Below are positions 54,077-62,719 of a stretch of DNA of 64,000 bases, piece by piece. Both the position numbers and the translations under genes were made by a program. The first letter of the stretch is position 1; each line of letters starts with the position of its first letter. The DNA lies in NCBI GenBank assembly GCA_934281565.1, contig CAKQXI010000002.1, positions 1-64,000 of the forward strand. Reading direction: 5' to 3'. The DNA comes from an uncultured Prevotella sp. Its GTDB lineage: Bacteria > Bacteroidota > Bacteroidia > Bacteroidales > Bacteroidaceae. A model generated the notes under the pieces. It saw only the letters and a list, made by a program, of their open reading frames with translations, did no database searches and was not told the origin of the DNA.

Positions 54077-54988
54077 ATGACTCAAACAGATAATAAAATG
54101 AAAGATAGCAAGGGCTTCGCAGCTTTGATGCGCCTTATTCGCCCGAAACAATGGATAAAAAATGGTTTTGTATTTGTACCACTGTTCTTTGGCGGAGCCT
54201 TATTTCATGTCGATGCCCTTGTGGCTGGCTTGATAACATTCTTTGCTTATAGCTTCGCAGCATCCAGCATCTATTGTTTCAACGACATTTTCGATGTGGA
54301 GGCAGACCGACGTCATCCTGTGAAATGCCATCGTCCGATAGCATCAGGAGCAGTCTCCATCCCACAGGCATACGGACTGATGTTCTTGATGTTTGCCCTG
54401 TCCATGGGCATCAGCAGCTTATTGAATTCATGGGAAACCACAGGCATCATATTTTTCTATTGGTGTCTCAATCTCTGCTATTGCGCCAAACTCAAGCAGT
54501 ATGCCATCATTGATGTCTGTATCGTAGCATTCGGCTTTGTGCTTCGTTTGTTGGCTGGTGGTGTGGCGACTGACATCACGTTGAGTAAATGGATTGTGCT
54601 GATGACATTCCTCATCACACTTTTCATGAGTTTCGCCAAACGCCGTGACGATGTAGTACGCATGGAAAAGACAGGGGAGGCTCCTCGCAAAAACACCATT
54701 CGATATAATCTCACATTCATCAACCAAGCAATTACCATCACGGCTTCCGTCACCTTGGTATGCTACATCATGTATACCGTAAGCCCAGAGGTTATCGGCA
54801 ACTTCCACACAGAGAACCTTTACCTCACCAGTGTCTTCGTTCTGGTAGGCTTGCTACGTTACATCCAGATAGCAGTGGTGGACCAAAAGAGTGGTGACCC
54901 AACCAAGATCATCCTCCGTGATCGCATCACTCAATTTATCGTCCTGGCATGGCTCGCCTCATTCTTGTTCTTGATTTATATTGAATAG
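54077..54988 (+). CDS. UbiA-family prenyltransferase, DPPR-synthase-like
   Basis: 303 residues with about eight to nine helices. The start RLIRPKQWIKNGFVFVPLFFGG resembles decaprenyl-phosphate phosphoribosyltransferases more than quinone enzymes. The first Asp motif is NDIFDVEADRRHP; the second region includes AKRRDDVVRME. A DPPR-type enzyme joins polyprenyl phosphate to PRPP, making a lipid-linked pentose. The next gene is a HAD phosphatase that could remove the sugar phosphate (inference). No DprE1/DprE2 pair is seen in the window, so the end product may be a ribose rather than an arabinose donor. Confidence 0.82.
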   Translation: MTQTDNKMKDSKGFAALMRLIRPKQWIKNGFVFVPLFFGGALFHVDALVAGLITFFAYSFAASSIYCFNDIFDVEADRRHPVKCHRPIASGAVSIPQAYGLMFLMFALSMGISSLLNSWETTGIIFFYWCLNLCYCAKLKQYAIIDVCIVAFGFVLRLLAGGVATDITLSKWIVLMTFLITLFMSFAKRRDDVVRMEKTGEAPRKNTIRYNLTFINQAITITASVTLVCYIMYTVSPEVIGNFHTENLYLTSVFVLVGLLRYIQIAVVDQKSGDPTKIILRDRITQFIVLAWLASFLFLIYIE

Positions 54989-54990
54989 TT

Positions 54991-55653
54991 ATGGAAAAGG
55001 AAAAGATATATTGTTTCGACTTCGACGGAACACTGACAACCAACGATACGCTCATTGAGTTTATCAGATATGCCAAGGGAAACAGGAATTTTTTCTTAGG
55101 CTTCTTGCTTTATAGTCCATTACTCGTGTTGATGAAACTGCATCTCTATCCTAATTGGAAAGCAAAGCAACTGATTTTCAAGCATTTTTTCGGAGGAATG
55201 AGCATAGAGGAATTCAACCGACAGTGCCAGGACTTTGCCATCAACAGCCAGCACTTGCTCCGACAAGATGGAATTAGGAGTATACAAAAGGCAACAAAGG
55301 AGGGACATCGAGTATTCATCATCAGTGCCAGCATTGACAACTGGGTCTTCCCATTTTTCTCAAACAGAGGACTATACAACGTTACTGTACTCGGAACCCA
55401 GATCGAGGTAATAGACGGCAAAGTAACAGGCAACTTCAAAGGCAACAACTGCTATGGCGAGGAAAAAGTACATCGCATTTGCCAAGCCTTGACACGTACA
55501 CCTACCAATGAACAAGGAGTATCTACTCTCTCTTTCGACAGAACCCAATATTTCATTGAGGCATTTGGTGACAGTCGTGGCGACAAAGAGCTGTTGGCTT
55601 TTGCTGATAAAGGACATTACAAACCTTTCAGAGAACTATATCCTCACAAATAA
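54991..55653 (+). CDS. HAD-IB family phosphatase
   Basis: 220 residues. Motif I is CFDFDGTLTTNDTLIEF (about 8-24), motif II is IISASIDNW (about 109), motif III is the Lys in YGEEKV, and motif IV is AFGDSRGDKELL (about 191). The helical cap between motifs I and II is that of SerB-like enzymes. It starts two bases after the prenyltransferase stop. In several bacteria the two domains are fused, so I infer that it acts on the lipid-linked phosphoribose. Confidence 0.85.
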   Translation: MEKEKIYCFDFDGTLTTNDTLIEFIRYAKGNRNFFLGFLLYSPLLVLMKLHLYPNWKAKQLIFKHFFGGMSIEEFNRQCQDFAINSQHLLRQDGIRSIQKATKEGHRVFIISASIDNWVFPFFSNRGLYNVTVLGTQIEVIDGKVTGNFKGNNCYGEEKVHRICQALTRTPTNEQGVSTLSFDRTQYFIEAFGDSRGDKELLAFADKGHYKPFRELYPHK

Positions 55654-55667
55654 AATTTCATATATCC

Positions 55668-56615
55668 ATGAAACATAACAAAGACTTAGACTTTATCCGC
55701 GCCTTACTTATCATCCTGATGATATTGATACATATCGTCAGTTTCGGCAACGCATATCCTCATCTAAAGGCTGGCATCCTCTCGTTCATGATGCCAACGT
55801 TCCTTATAATAACTGGCTATCTTGTTAATATAGAGAAAGACTTGCAACACTTCGCCAAGTATATTCTTTGTCTGGCACTTCCTTATGTCATCATGGTAAG
55901 CGGCTTTTCCATCCTGTCTTACTTTCTCCCTGTGAGGGATGGAATTACGGAACTGTCTTTATCTCAAATTTGCAACAAAGTTTTCATTACTTCCATCGGT
56001 CCATATTGGTTTATCCAAACCATGATTGTCTGTGGGATACTCTACTATGCTTGTTTCAGAGGATGTTCGATGTTGTATAAAAGCAAGAATGTGTCTCTTA
56101 CCTCCCGACTTTTCATCCTTGCGATCCTGTTCATATTAGTTTCCAAGACTCCGATATTGTCTGTTACCGCTGCCACTTATTATTTCATGGGGGTCGTCAT
56201 CCGTCAATGTAATATCGACTTTGGCAAACTGTTCCGTCCCTCTCCCTTGGCTCCTTTCCTTTGGATACCAATCTTGCTGCATGAAGATAGGTTTGGTTGG
56301 GAATTCATAGCTGTGATATTCTCCTGTTGGTGTTGCATTTCTACCATGATATGGTTAAGGAGTATCAATCCATCCATAAAAGTAGAATACACCTTATTAT
56401 ATATAGGCAGAAACACCCTCCCCATCTATCTTTTCCATCCTGTGTTTACGATGGCAGCTAAATTCTACCACCCTGTCTTCAGCTTCGACAGGACTGAAAT
56501 TCTATATGCCATCATCACAATATGCACAGCTATCATTGGTAGTATTCTCATGGCAAAAGCACTGGAAAAGACAAGGCTATCCTATGTTTTCGGCAAAGGG
56601 AAACTGCTTAGATGA
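55668..56615 (+). CDS. Acyltransferase 3 family membrane protein (third of three)
   Basis: 315 residues with about ten helices. It starts NKDLDFIRALLIILMILIHIVSFGN, the classical start of the family with the catalytic His. Later segments are SIGPYWFIQTMIVCGILYYA and RNTLPIYLFHPVF. It resembles small OafA/fucose-4-O-acetylase-type proteins. It ends the envelope series; the next gene has its own promoter after 135 bp. Confidence 0.84.
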   Translation: MKHNKDLDFIRALLIILMILIHIVSFGNAYPHLKAGILSFMMPTFLIITGYLVNIEKDLQHFAKYILCLALPYVIMVSGFSILSYFLPVRDGITELSLSQICNKVFITSIGPYWFIQTMIVCGILYYACFRGCSMLYKSKNVSLTSRLFILAILFILVSKTPILSVTAATYYFMGVVIRQCNIDFGKLFRPSPLAPFLWIPILLHEDRFGWEFIAVIFSCWCCISTMIWLRSINPSIKVEYTLLYIGRNTLPIYLFHPVFTMAAKFYHPVFSFDRTEILYAIITICTAIIGSILMAKALEKTRLSYVFGKGKLLR

Positions 56616-56706
56616 TTGCTGCCAATATGAATTGGAAATAGATGCTTTCCGGAAAAAATGTACAAAGCTCAGTAATATAGGTAATAGCCAGAACAAATTT
56701 TCTTCG

Positions 56707-56714
56707 TAATTTTG
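56707..56714 (+). promoter_or_regulatory. Promoter of the Tat/redox operon
   Basis: TAATTTTG matches TAnnTTTG and lies 36 bp before the start codon at 56750. I see no clear -33 TTTG. It separates this operon from the envelope genes. Confidence 0.65.
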
Positions 56715-56749
56715 TCCCCAGAACATAAAGCAATAAAACGCAAGACATT

Positions 56750-57694
56750 ATGAATATAGACAAGAAAATGAATCGCCGTGATGCCTTGAAATGTATGGGC
56801 GCAGCGGTTTTAAGTGGTGCAGTGGCTTCATCGGGCTTGCTATCATTGGCAGCTTGCAGTACAACTACCAAGAAGCGCGTAGTCCTATTCTTTACTGGCA
56901 CAGGAAATTGCCTTTACATCGCACGTCAACTGGCTGGCAAGGATGGTGAAATACTCAGTATTCCACAGTTGATGAAGAACAAGCAGTACGAAATTGAAGC
57001 TGACGAGATTGGTCTCGTTTATCCTGTCTATGGTCATATGCCACCTCACATGGTGCGAGAGTTCATCAAGAAAGCACAACTCAAAGCCAACTATAAGTTT
57101 GCAGTGCTTACATACGGTATGCGTAAGTGCAATGCCGTGGAGATTTGGGATGATGTATCTCGCAAGGCTGGCACTGCATTCGACTACATCAATACCCTTA
57201 TCATGGTGGACAACTGGTTGCCTAACTTCGACATGAACGAGCAGATGAAGATGGACAAGCATATACCTGAGAATTTGGCAAAAATTACCAAGGACTTGAA
57301 TGTTCATCGTCGTTGGCATGAGCCTGTCACAGAGGAAGAACGGCAACAGCATCAGGGTTTTATGCAGTTTAGCGGTCTTGACCCCGAAGTGGGTTTCCTG
57401 ATGAAAAGCGAAAAATGCTTTACCGTAACCGATGCTTGTATCGACTGTGGCATCTGTACATACGTGTGTCCGCGCGGCAACTATGAGCTGACATCGGAAG
57501 GTACAAAGATGTCTGGCGACTGCGAGTTCTGTTTTGCTTGCATACAGAACTGTCCACAGAAAGCCATTCATTTTGCCAAGCCAGAGAAAGAAGGTTCTTT
57601 TCCAGACGGAACAGAAAAGAACCCGAATGCCCGCTATCGCAATGAGCACATCTCATTGATGGACCTCAAGATGGCGAATAATCAAAAACTGTAA
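56750..57694 (+). CDS. EFR1-type flavodoxin-ferredoxin, Tat lipoprotein
   Basis: 314 residues. The twin-arginine signal NRRDALKCMG (residues 8-17) leads into a hydrophobic stretch and lipobox LAAC (Cys36), so the protein should be exported folded and lipid-anchored. A flavodoxin-like domain follows (VVLFFTGTGNCLYIARQLAG, about 44-63, the FMN phosphate loop). Two C-terminal 4Fe-4S motifs are CIDCGICTYVCP (about 227) and CEFCFACIQNCP (about 260). EFR1 proteins are usually cytosolic; the Tat lipoprotein signal places this one outside the inner membrane. Probable role: electron carrier between the membrane ferredoxin protein and the aldo-keto reductase encoded next. Confidence 0.85.
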   Translation: MNIDKKMNRRDALKCMGAAVLSGAVASSGLLSLAACSTTTKKRVVLFFTGTGNCLYIARQLAGKDGEILSIPQLMKNKQYEIEADEIGLVYPVYGHMPPHMVREFIKKAQLKANYKFAVLTYGMRKCNAVEIWDDVSRKAGTAFDYINTLIMVDNWLPNFDMNEQMKMDKHIPENLAKITKDLNVHRRWHEPVTEEERQQHQGFMQFSGLDPEVGFLMKSEKCFTVTDACIDCGICTYVCPRGNYELTSEGTKMSGDCEFCFACIQNCPQKAIHFAKPEKEGSFPDGTEKNPNARYRNEHISLMDLKMANNQKL

Positions 57695-57718
57695 CCATCC
57701 ATAAAGTAAAAATAAGAT

Positions 57719-59221
57719 ATGCTGAGAAAAATAAGACAGACGCTTGCCATACTGTTCTTCATAGCAGTTACGACATTGTTCCTCGACTTTACGGGAACAG
57801 CACATACGTGGTTGGGCTGGATGGCAAAGGTGCAGTTCCTGCCAGCTTTGCTTGCCCTAAATGTGGGAGTGGTAATATTTTTAATCATACTGACATTGCT
57901 TGTCGGTAGGGCTTATTGCTCTGTCATCTGCCCATTGGGAGTATTTCAGGACATTGTATCATGGATAAGTGGACAGCGGAAAAAGAAGAAATTTCGCTTC
58001 TCCTATTCACCCGAAGTAAAATGGCTGCGTTATGGAGTGCTTGGTCTCTTCATCATAGCTCTGATTGCAGGCATCGGCTCTTTCGTGGCATTATTAGCGC
58101 CTTACAGCTCTTATGGTCGTATCGCTGCCAACCTTTTTGCCCCAATATATCGCTGGGGAAACAACCTGCTTGCTTATCTTGCCGAGCATATTGACAGCTA
58201 TGCCTTTTATGAAACAGAGGTTTGGATAAAAAGCCTGTCTACATTTATTATCGCTGCCACAACGTTTGTCGTGCTGATCATATTGGCATGGAGAAACGGG
58301 CGAACTTACTGCAACACGATTTGTCCAGTGGGAACGGTATTGGGATTTTTCTCTCGTTTCTCATTGTTCCGTCCTATGTTAGATGCAGAAAAATGCAAAA
58401 AATGCAGTCTCTGTTCACGCCGTTGCAAAGCAGCTTGCATAGACTACAAGAACCATCGCATTGATTACAGTCGTTGTGTAGCGTGCATGGACTGCATCGA
58501 TACTTGCAAACATGATGCACTTCACTTACAATGCCGTTGGAAGAAGACGGATAAGACAACGAAAGAAAAACAAACGCAGTCAGAACAGTTTGACAAAAGT
58601 CGCCGTAGCTTCCTTTCTGCGACAACCATGCTTGCTGTCACATCGGTAGTAAAGGCACAGGAAAAGAAAGTGGATGGCGGACTTACGGTTATCGAAGACA
58701 AGCAAATACCCGAACGTGCCACGCCGATTGTACCACCCGGAGCATGGAGTGCACGCCATTTCACCCAGCATTGTACAGCTTGCCAACTTTGTGTATCAGC
58801 ATGTCCCAACAATGTACTCCGCCCTTCCACCGACTTAGAAAAGTTGATGCAACCAGAAATGTCATACGAAAGAGGATATTGCCGTCCAGAATGCACTCGC
58901 TGTTCTGAAGTTTGTCCTGCTGGAGCCATTCATCCGATAACAAAAGAGGAAAAATCATCCACACGCATCGGTCATGCTGTATGGATTAAGAAGAACTGTA
59001 TTCCTCTGACCGATGGAGTGGAATGTGGTAATTGTGCTCGCCATTGTCCTTCTGGAGCCATACTGATGGTGGCTTCCGACAGTGAAGATGAGAACTCGGT
59101 TAAGATACCTGTAGTAAACGCTGAACGATGCATCGGATGTGGTGCGTGCGAAAATCTATGTCCGGCACGTCCGTTCAGTGCCATCTATGTGGAAGGACAC
59201 ACGATGCACAGCATGATGTAA
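57719..59221 (+). CDS. NapH-like membrane ferredoxin fused to a Tat-exported ferredoxin domain
   Basis: 500 residues in two halves. The first (about 1-270) has four visible membrane helices, cysteine pairs RAYCSVICPLG and GRTYCNTICPVG at membrane edges, and two 4Fe-4S motifs (CKKCSLCSRRC and CVACMDCIDTC), as in NapH/MauN-type proteins. At residues 293-314 stands KSRRSFLSATTMLAVTSVV, an internal twin-arginine signal ending in VKAQ. The second half (about 315-500) carries four 4Fe-4S motifs (CTACQLCVSACP, CTRCSEVCP, CGNCARHCP and CIGCGACENLCP) and resembles NapG. The layout predicts Sec insertion of the first half and Tat export of the second, giving a continuous cluster wire across the membrane. 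Confidence 0.85.
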   Translation: MLRKIRQTLAILFFIAVTTLFLDFTGTAHTWLGWMAKVQFLPALLALNVGVVIFLIILTLLVGRAYCSVICPLGVFQDIVSWISGQRKKKKFRFSYSPEVKWLRYGVLGLFIIALIAGIGSFVALLAPYSSYGRIAANLFAPIYRWGNNLLAYLAEHIDSYAFYETEVWIKSLSTFIIAATTFVVLIILAWRNGRTYCNTICPVGTVLGFFSRFSLFRPMLDAEKCKKCSLCSRRCKAACIDYKNHRIDYSRCVACMDCIDTCKHDALHLQCRWKKTDKTTKEKQTQSEQFDKSRRSFLSATTMLAVTSVVKAQEKKVDGGLTVIEDKQIPERATPIVPPGAWSARHFTQHCTACQLCVSACPNNVLRPSTDLEKLMQPEMSYERGYCRPECTRCSEVCPAGAIHPITKEEKSSTRIGHAVWIKKNCIPLTDGVECGNCARHCPSGAILMVASDSEDENSVKIPVVNAERCIGCGACENLCPARPFSAIYVEGHTMHSMM

Positions 59222-59240
59222 AACCTAATAAGCAAAAAAT

Positions 59241-60653
59241 ATGAACAATCAAGATAAAAATAAAAAAATACTGTCACGCCGTGACTTTCTGAAAACAATG
59301 GGAGTCGCTGGAGTGGTTACAACAGGACTTGCGGCATGTGTGGGAGGCAAGAAAAATAGAACTACTACATCTTCTTCTGAAGAAATCCCCACAGGGAAAA
59401 TGACCTATCGCATTAACCCGACAACGGGCGACAAGGTATCCTTGCTGGGGTTCGGAATGATGCGCCTACCATCTGTTGATGGTCGTAGTGCCCGTGAAGG
59501 TGATGAAGAAATAGACCAAGAGATGGTAAACGAGTTAGTGGACTATGCCATCGCCCATGGAGTGAATTATTTCGATACATCACCTGCCTATTGCAGAGGG
59601 AAATCGGAACACGCCACTGGCATCGCCTTGAGTCGCCATCCACGTGACAAGTATTTCATCGCCACCAAACTGTCCAACTTTGCCCCAGAGACATGGAGCC
59701 GTGAAGCCTCCATCGCTATGTACCGCAACTCGCTGAAAGAGTTGCAGGTGGATTATCTGGATTATATGTTACTGCACGGCGTGGGCATGGGTGGCGGCAT
59801 GGAGGAGTTTGAGAACCGATATATTAAGAACGGCATCCTCGACTTTCTATTAGAGGAACGCAAGGCAGGACACATCCGCAACTTAGGCTTTTCCTATCAT
59901 GGTGATGTCCGAGTATTCGACTACCTACTTTCCAAGCACGACAAATACAAGTGGGACTTCGTACAAATTCAGTTGAACTATTTGGACTGGAAGTATGCCA
60001 AGCAAATCAATCCAATGAATACCGATGCCGAGTATTTGTATAACGAATTGAAGAAACGAGGCATTCCTGCGGTCATCATGGAACCTCTGCTGGGTGGTCG
60101 CCTATCCAACGTGCCGAGTACCATCGTAGCTCGTCTCAAACAACGTGAGCCAGAAATGAGCGTGGCTTCGTGGGCATTCCGATTTGCAGGAAGTCTGCCA
60201 GATGTACATACCGTTTTAAGTGGTATGACTCGTATGGAGCACTTGCAAGACAACCTACGCTCCTTTGCCCCTTTGAAGCCACTATCAAAGGACGACTTCA
60301 AGTTTCTGCAAGATACTGCCACACAGATGATGCAATTCAACACCATCCCTTGCAATGACTGCAAATACTGTATGCCATGTCCGTATGGTCTTGACATTCC
60401 AGCTATCCTACAACATTACAATAAATGTCTGAACGAAGGAAATATCTCGAAGAATACACAAGACGAGAACTACCAAAAAGCACGCCGTGCTTTTCTCGTG
60501 GGGTATGACCGCAGTGTACCGAAATTGCGACAAGCGAGCCACTGCATTGGTTGCGGTCAATGCAGTCCACATTGTCCACAGCGCATCGACATCCCAAAAG
60601 AACTACATCGAATTGATGTATATGCTGAACATTTAAAGCAGAACATTGGATGA
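59241..60653 (+). CDS. Tat-exported aldo-keto reductase lipoprotein with 4Fe-4S motifs
   Basis: 470 residues. The Tat signal SRRDFLKTMG (12-21) and lipobox LAAC (Cys33) predict a lipid-anchored periplasmic protein. The aldo-keto reductase barrel shows catalytic residues in NYFDTSPAYCRG (Asp and Tyr), IATKL (Lys) and MLLHGVG (His). The C-terminal region adds CNDCKYCMPCPYGLDIP and a ferredoxin motif CIGCGQCSPHCPQRIDIP, as in the iron-sulfur AKR subgroup. An NADPH cofactor would be missing in the periplasm, so electrons may come from the operon's ferredoxins instead (inference). It overlaps the next gene by four bases. Confidence 0.87.
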   Translation: MNNQDKNKKILSRRDFLKTMGVAGVVTTGLAACVGGKKNRTTTSSSEEIPTGKMTYRINPTTGDKVSLLGFGMMRLPSVDGRSAREGDEEIDQEMVNELVDYAIAHGVNYFDTSPAYCRGKSEHATGIALSRHPRDKYFIATKLSNFAPETWSREASIAMYRNSLKELQVDYLDYMLLHGVGMGGGMEEFENRYIKNGILDFLLEERKAGHIRNLGFSYHGDVRVFDYLLSKHDKYKWDFVQIQLNYLDWKYAKQINPMNTDAEYLYNELKKRGIPAVIMEPLLGGRLSNVPSTIVARLKQREPEMSVASWAFRFAGSLPDVHTVLSGMTRMEHLQDNLRSFAPLKPLSKDDFKFLQDTATQMMQFNTIPCNDCKYCMPCPYGLDIPAILQHYNKCLNEGNISKNTQDENYQKARRAFLVGYDRSVPKLRQASHCIGCGQCSPHCPQRIDIPKELHRIDVYAEHLKQNIG

Positions 60654-61069
60654 TGGAAGAATTGATTAACATATTACGAGACGGCAACCATTCATTGGTG
60701 GTAGCAAGTGATGAAATCCGCACATTCGATGGTCGGGGCGTATCCGACCTCTATTGGCTGCTATTTGAAAAGCCTGTATATCTACATGGAGCGAAAGTTG
60801 CGGACAAGGTCGTAGGCAAAGGAGCTGCGGCATTGATGGCATTGGCTGGAGTCAAAGAAGTGTATGCCGATGTCATCAGCCATCCTGCTTTCGAGTTGTT
60901 AAAACACGCAGGCATCAACGTTACCTACGAGAGCATCGTGCCTCATATCGTCAATCGAAGTGGCAATGGATGGTGTCCGCTTGAAACTCGTTGCATGGAA
61001 TGTGATACTCCTGAGGAATGCCTTGTGCAAATCCAATCGTTTATGGAAGAAATGAATAGGAACAAATAA
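60650..61069 (+). CDS. DUF1893 family protein
   Basis: 139 residues, starting MMEELINILRDGNHSLVVAS (first or second ATG, both possible). The pattern GRGVSDLYWLL, KVVGKGAAALMALAGVKEVYADVIS and CPLETRC is that of DUF1893, which has a cytidine-deaminase-like fold. No signal peptide, so cytosolic. Start overlaps the AKR stop (ATGA), which indicates translational coupling. Its task in this operon is unknown; a cofactor-related step is possible. Confidence 0.82.
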   Translation: MMEELINILRDGNHSLVVASDEIRTFDGRGVSDLYWLLFEKPVYLHGAKVADKVVGKGAAALMALAGVKEVYADVISHPAFELLKHAGINVTYESIVPHIVNRSGNGWCPLETRCMECDTPEECLVQIQSFMEEMNRNK

Positions 61070-61104
61070 GGAATTTCTATATTTAAACAATATTTCAAAT
61101 TTTC

Positions 61105-61623
61105 ATGAATATGCAGACAACAACAGTAAAACTTTACACATTGGGCTATAATGAAACGAGAACCTATCTGGCTGCCTCGTTATTCGTCTTGGGCAATATC
61201 GTTTTGCCCCAGGTCTTTCATCTCATACCCCAAGGGGGAATGATGTGGTTGCCCATTTATTTCTTTACGCTCATCGGGGCATACAAATATGGCTGGAAAG
61301 CAGGACTCTTGACCGCCGTATTTTCTCCAGTAGTTAATTCGCTCTTATTCGGAATGCCTATGCCAGCAGTTCTTCCGGCTATCTTGTTGAAATCTATTCT
61401 CTTAGCCGTCTTTGCTGGATATGTGGCACACCGATATAACAAGATTTCCATACCACTTTTGCTCGCCACGGTATTGCTCTATCAGATAGTTGGCACACTG
61501 GGAGAATGGGCGATGAAAGGTGACTTTTATCTTGCTGCACAAGATTTTCGTATCGGCATACCTGGTATGTTGCTTCAAGTATTCGGAGGATATGTATTCA
61601 TCAAATACCTAATTCGTAAATAA
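61105..61623 (+). CDS. ECF-type transporter substrate-binding (S) component, substrate unknown
   Basis: 172 residues with about six helices. The pattern YLAASLFVLGNIVLPQVFHLIP, then PIYFFTLIGAYKYGWKAGLLTAVFSPVVNSLLFGMP fits the S-component family that picks up vitamins for the energy-coupling module. No EcfA or EcfT gene is in the window, so it would share a distant module or act alone. The substrate cannot be told; within a redox operon a cofactor precursor is a reasonable guess. Confidence 0.75.
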   Translation: MNMQTTTVKLYTLGYNETRTYLAASLFVLGNIVLPQVFHLIPQGGMMWLPIYFFTLIGAYKYGWKAGLLTAVFSPVVNSLLFGMPMPAVLPAILLKSILLAVFAGYVAHRYNKISIPLLLATVLLYQIVGTLGEWAMKGDFYLAAQDFRIGIPGMLLQVFGGYVFIKYLIRK

Positions 61624-61648
61624 TATAGACTAACTAAAATAGATAATT

Positions 61649-61867
61649 ATGATAACACCTTTATTAATTGGCGGTTTAGGCATACAGGAAGTACTGCTCA
61701 TCGCATTGGTAATATTGCTATTCTTCGGTGGTAAGAAAATTCCAGAGATGATGAATGGACTCGGCAAGGGAGTACGCTCATTCAAAGAAGGTATGAACGA
61801 CATCAAGAAAGACATCGAAGAAGAACCAGAGAAAGAAGAAAACAAGAAGAAAGAAACAAAGGAGTAA
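61649..61867 (+). CDS. tatA: Twin-arginine translocase subunit TatA
   Basis: 72 residues: one membrane helix (about 8-24), the hinge [22 protein letters not shown] and a highly charged Glu/Lys tail. It forms the pore of the Tat system. There is no separate TatB gene nearby, so it probably serves both roles. It starts 25 bp after the S-component gene and is followed by tatC after 33 bp. Confidence 0.95.
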   Translation: MITPLLIGGLGIQEVLLIALVILLFFGGKKIPEMMNGLGKGVRSFKEGMNDIKKDIEEEPEKEENKKKETKE

Positions 61868-61900
61868 GTTCTTACTTTTTTACCCTTTTATCTTAAAAAT

Positions 61901-62719
61901 ATGGAGGCGAATACAGACAAATTATCTTTTTGGGATCATCTTGACGCACTACGGGCAGCCATTTTGAAGAGTCTGCTCGTAGCCGTCGTGTTTAGTGTAG
62001 TGGCATTCTGTTTCAAGGAAGAACTGTTTGCCATCATTCTTGCACCCAAAGACACAGGATTCGTCACTTACCGCTTACTCAGCTATATAAGTGGTTTAGT
62101 AACAGAGGATAACAATTTGGATTTTTCTGTAAAACTCATCAGCACAGGACTTGCCGAGCAGTTCATGATTCACATGAAAGCAGCATTCTGTGCTGGCATC
62201 CTATGTGCCTCGCCCTATATTCTCTACCAGTTGTTCAGGTTCGTGTCGCCTGCCTTGTATGTCAATGAGCGGAAATATGTCATTCGGATGGTCGGAGGCG
62301 GCTACGCACTGTTTGCTTTAGGTGTGGCAGTCAGCTACTTTCTGATATTTCCGCTAACATTCCGTTTCTTGGGAAACTATCAAGTCAGTGGCGAAGTAGA
62401 AAATATGATTGCTTTGGACTCCTACATTTCCACACTGATAACCATGTCGTTAGCATTGGGAGTAGTTTTCGAGATACCGATACTCTCATGGCTGTTTGCC
62501 AAATTGGGATTTATCTCAGCCGATTTCATGCGCAAGTATCGCCGTCACGCCATCGTGATTATCCTCGTGGTGGCAGCCATCATCACCCCGACATCCGATG
62601 TCTTCACCCTCTCACTTGTTGCATTGCCTATGTGGTTGCTTTATGAAGCAAGTATACTTATTGTAAAAAAGACAAATGTTCACAATACTCCGATGGACTT
62701 AAACCCGCCTCTTATATGA
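61901..62719 (+). CDS. tatC: Twin-arginine translocase subunit TatC
   Basis: 272 residues with six helices. The N-terminal signal-recognition motif reads FWDHLDALRAAI, with Ala where E. coli has Glu in HLxELR. The first cytoplasmic loop contains FRFVSPALYVNERKYV with the conserved Glu. TatC binds RR signals, such as those of the three redox proteins of this operon. It overlaps the last gene by four bases (ATGA). Confidence 0.96.
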   Translation: MEANTDKLSFWDHLDALRAAILKSLLVAVVFSVVAFCFKEELFAIILAPKDTGFVTYRLLSYISGLVTEDNNLDFSVKLISTGLAEQFMIHMKAAFCAGILCASPYILYQLFRFVSPALYVNERKYVIRMVGGGYALFALGVAVSYFLIFPLTFRFLGNYQVSGEVENMIALDSYISTLITMSLALGVVFEIPILSWLFAKLGFISADFMRKYRRHAIVIILVVAAIITPTSDVFTLSLVALPMWLLYEASILIVKKTNVHNTPMDLNPPLI

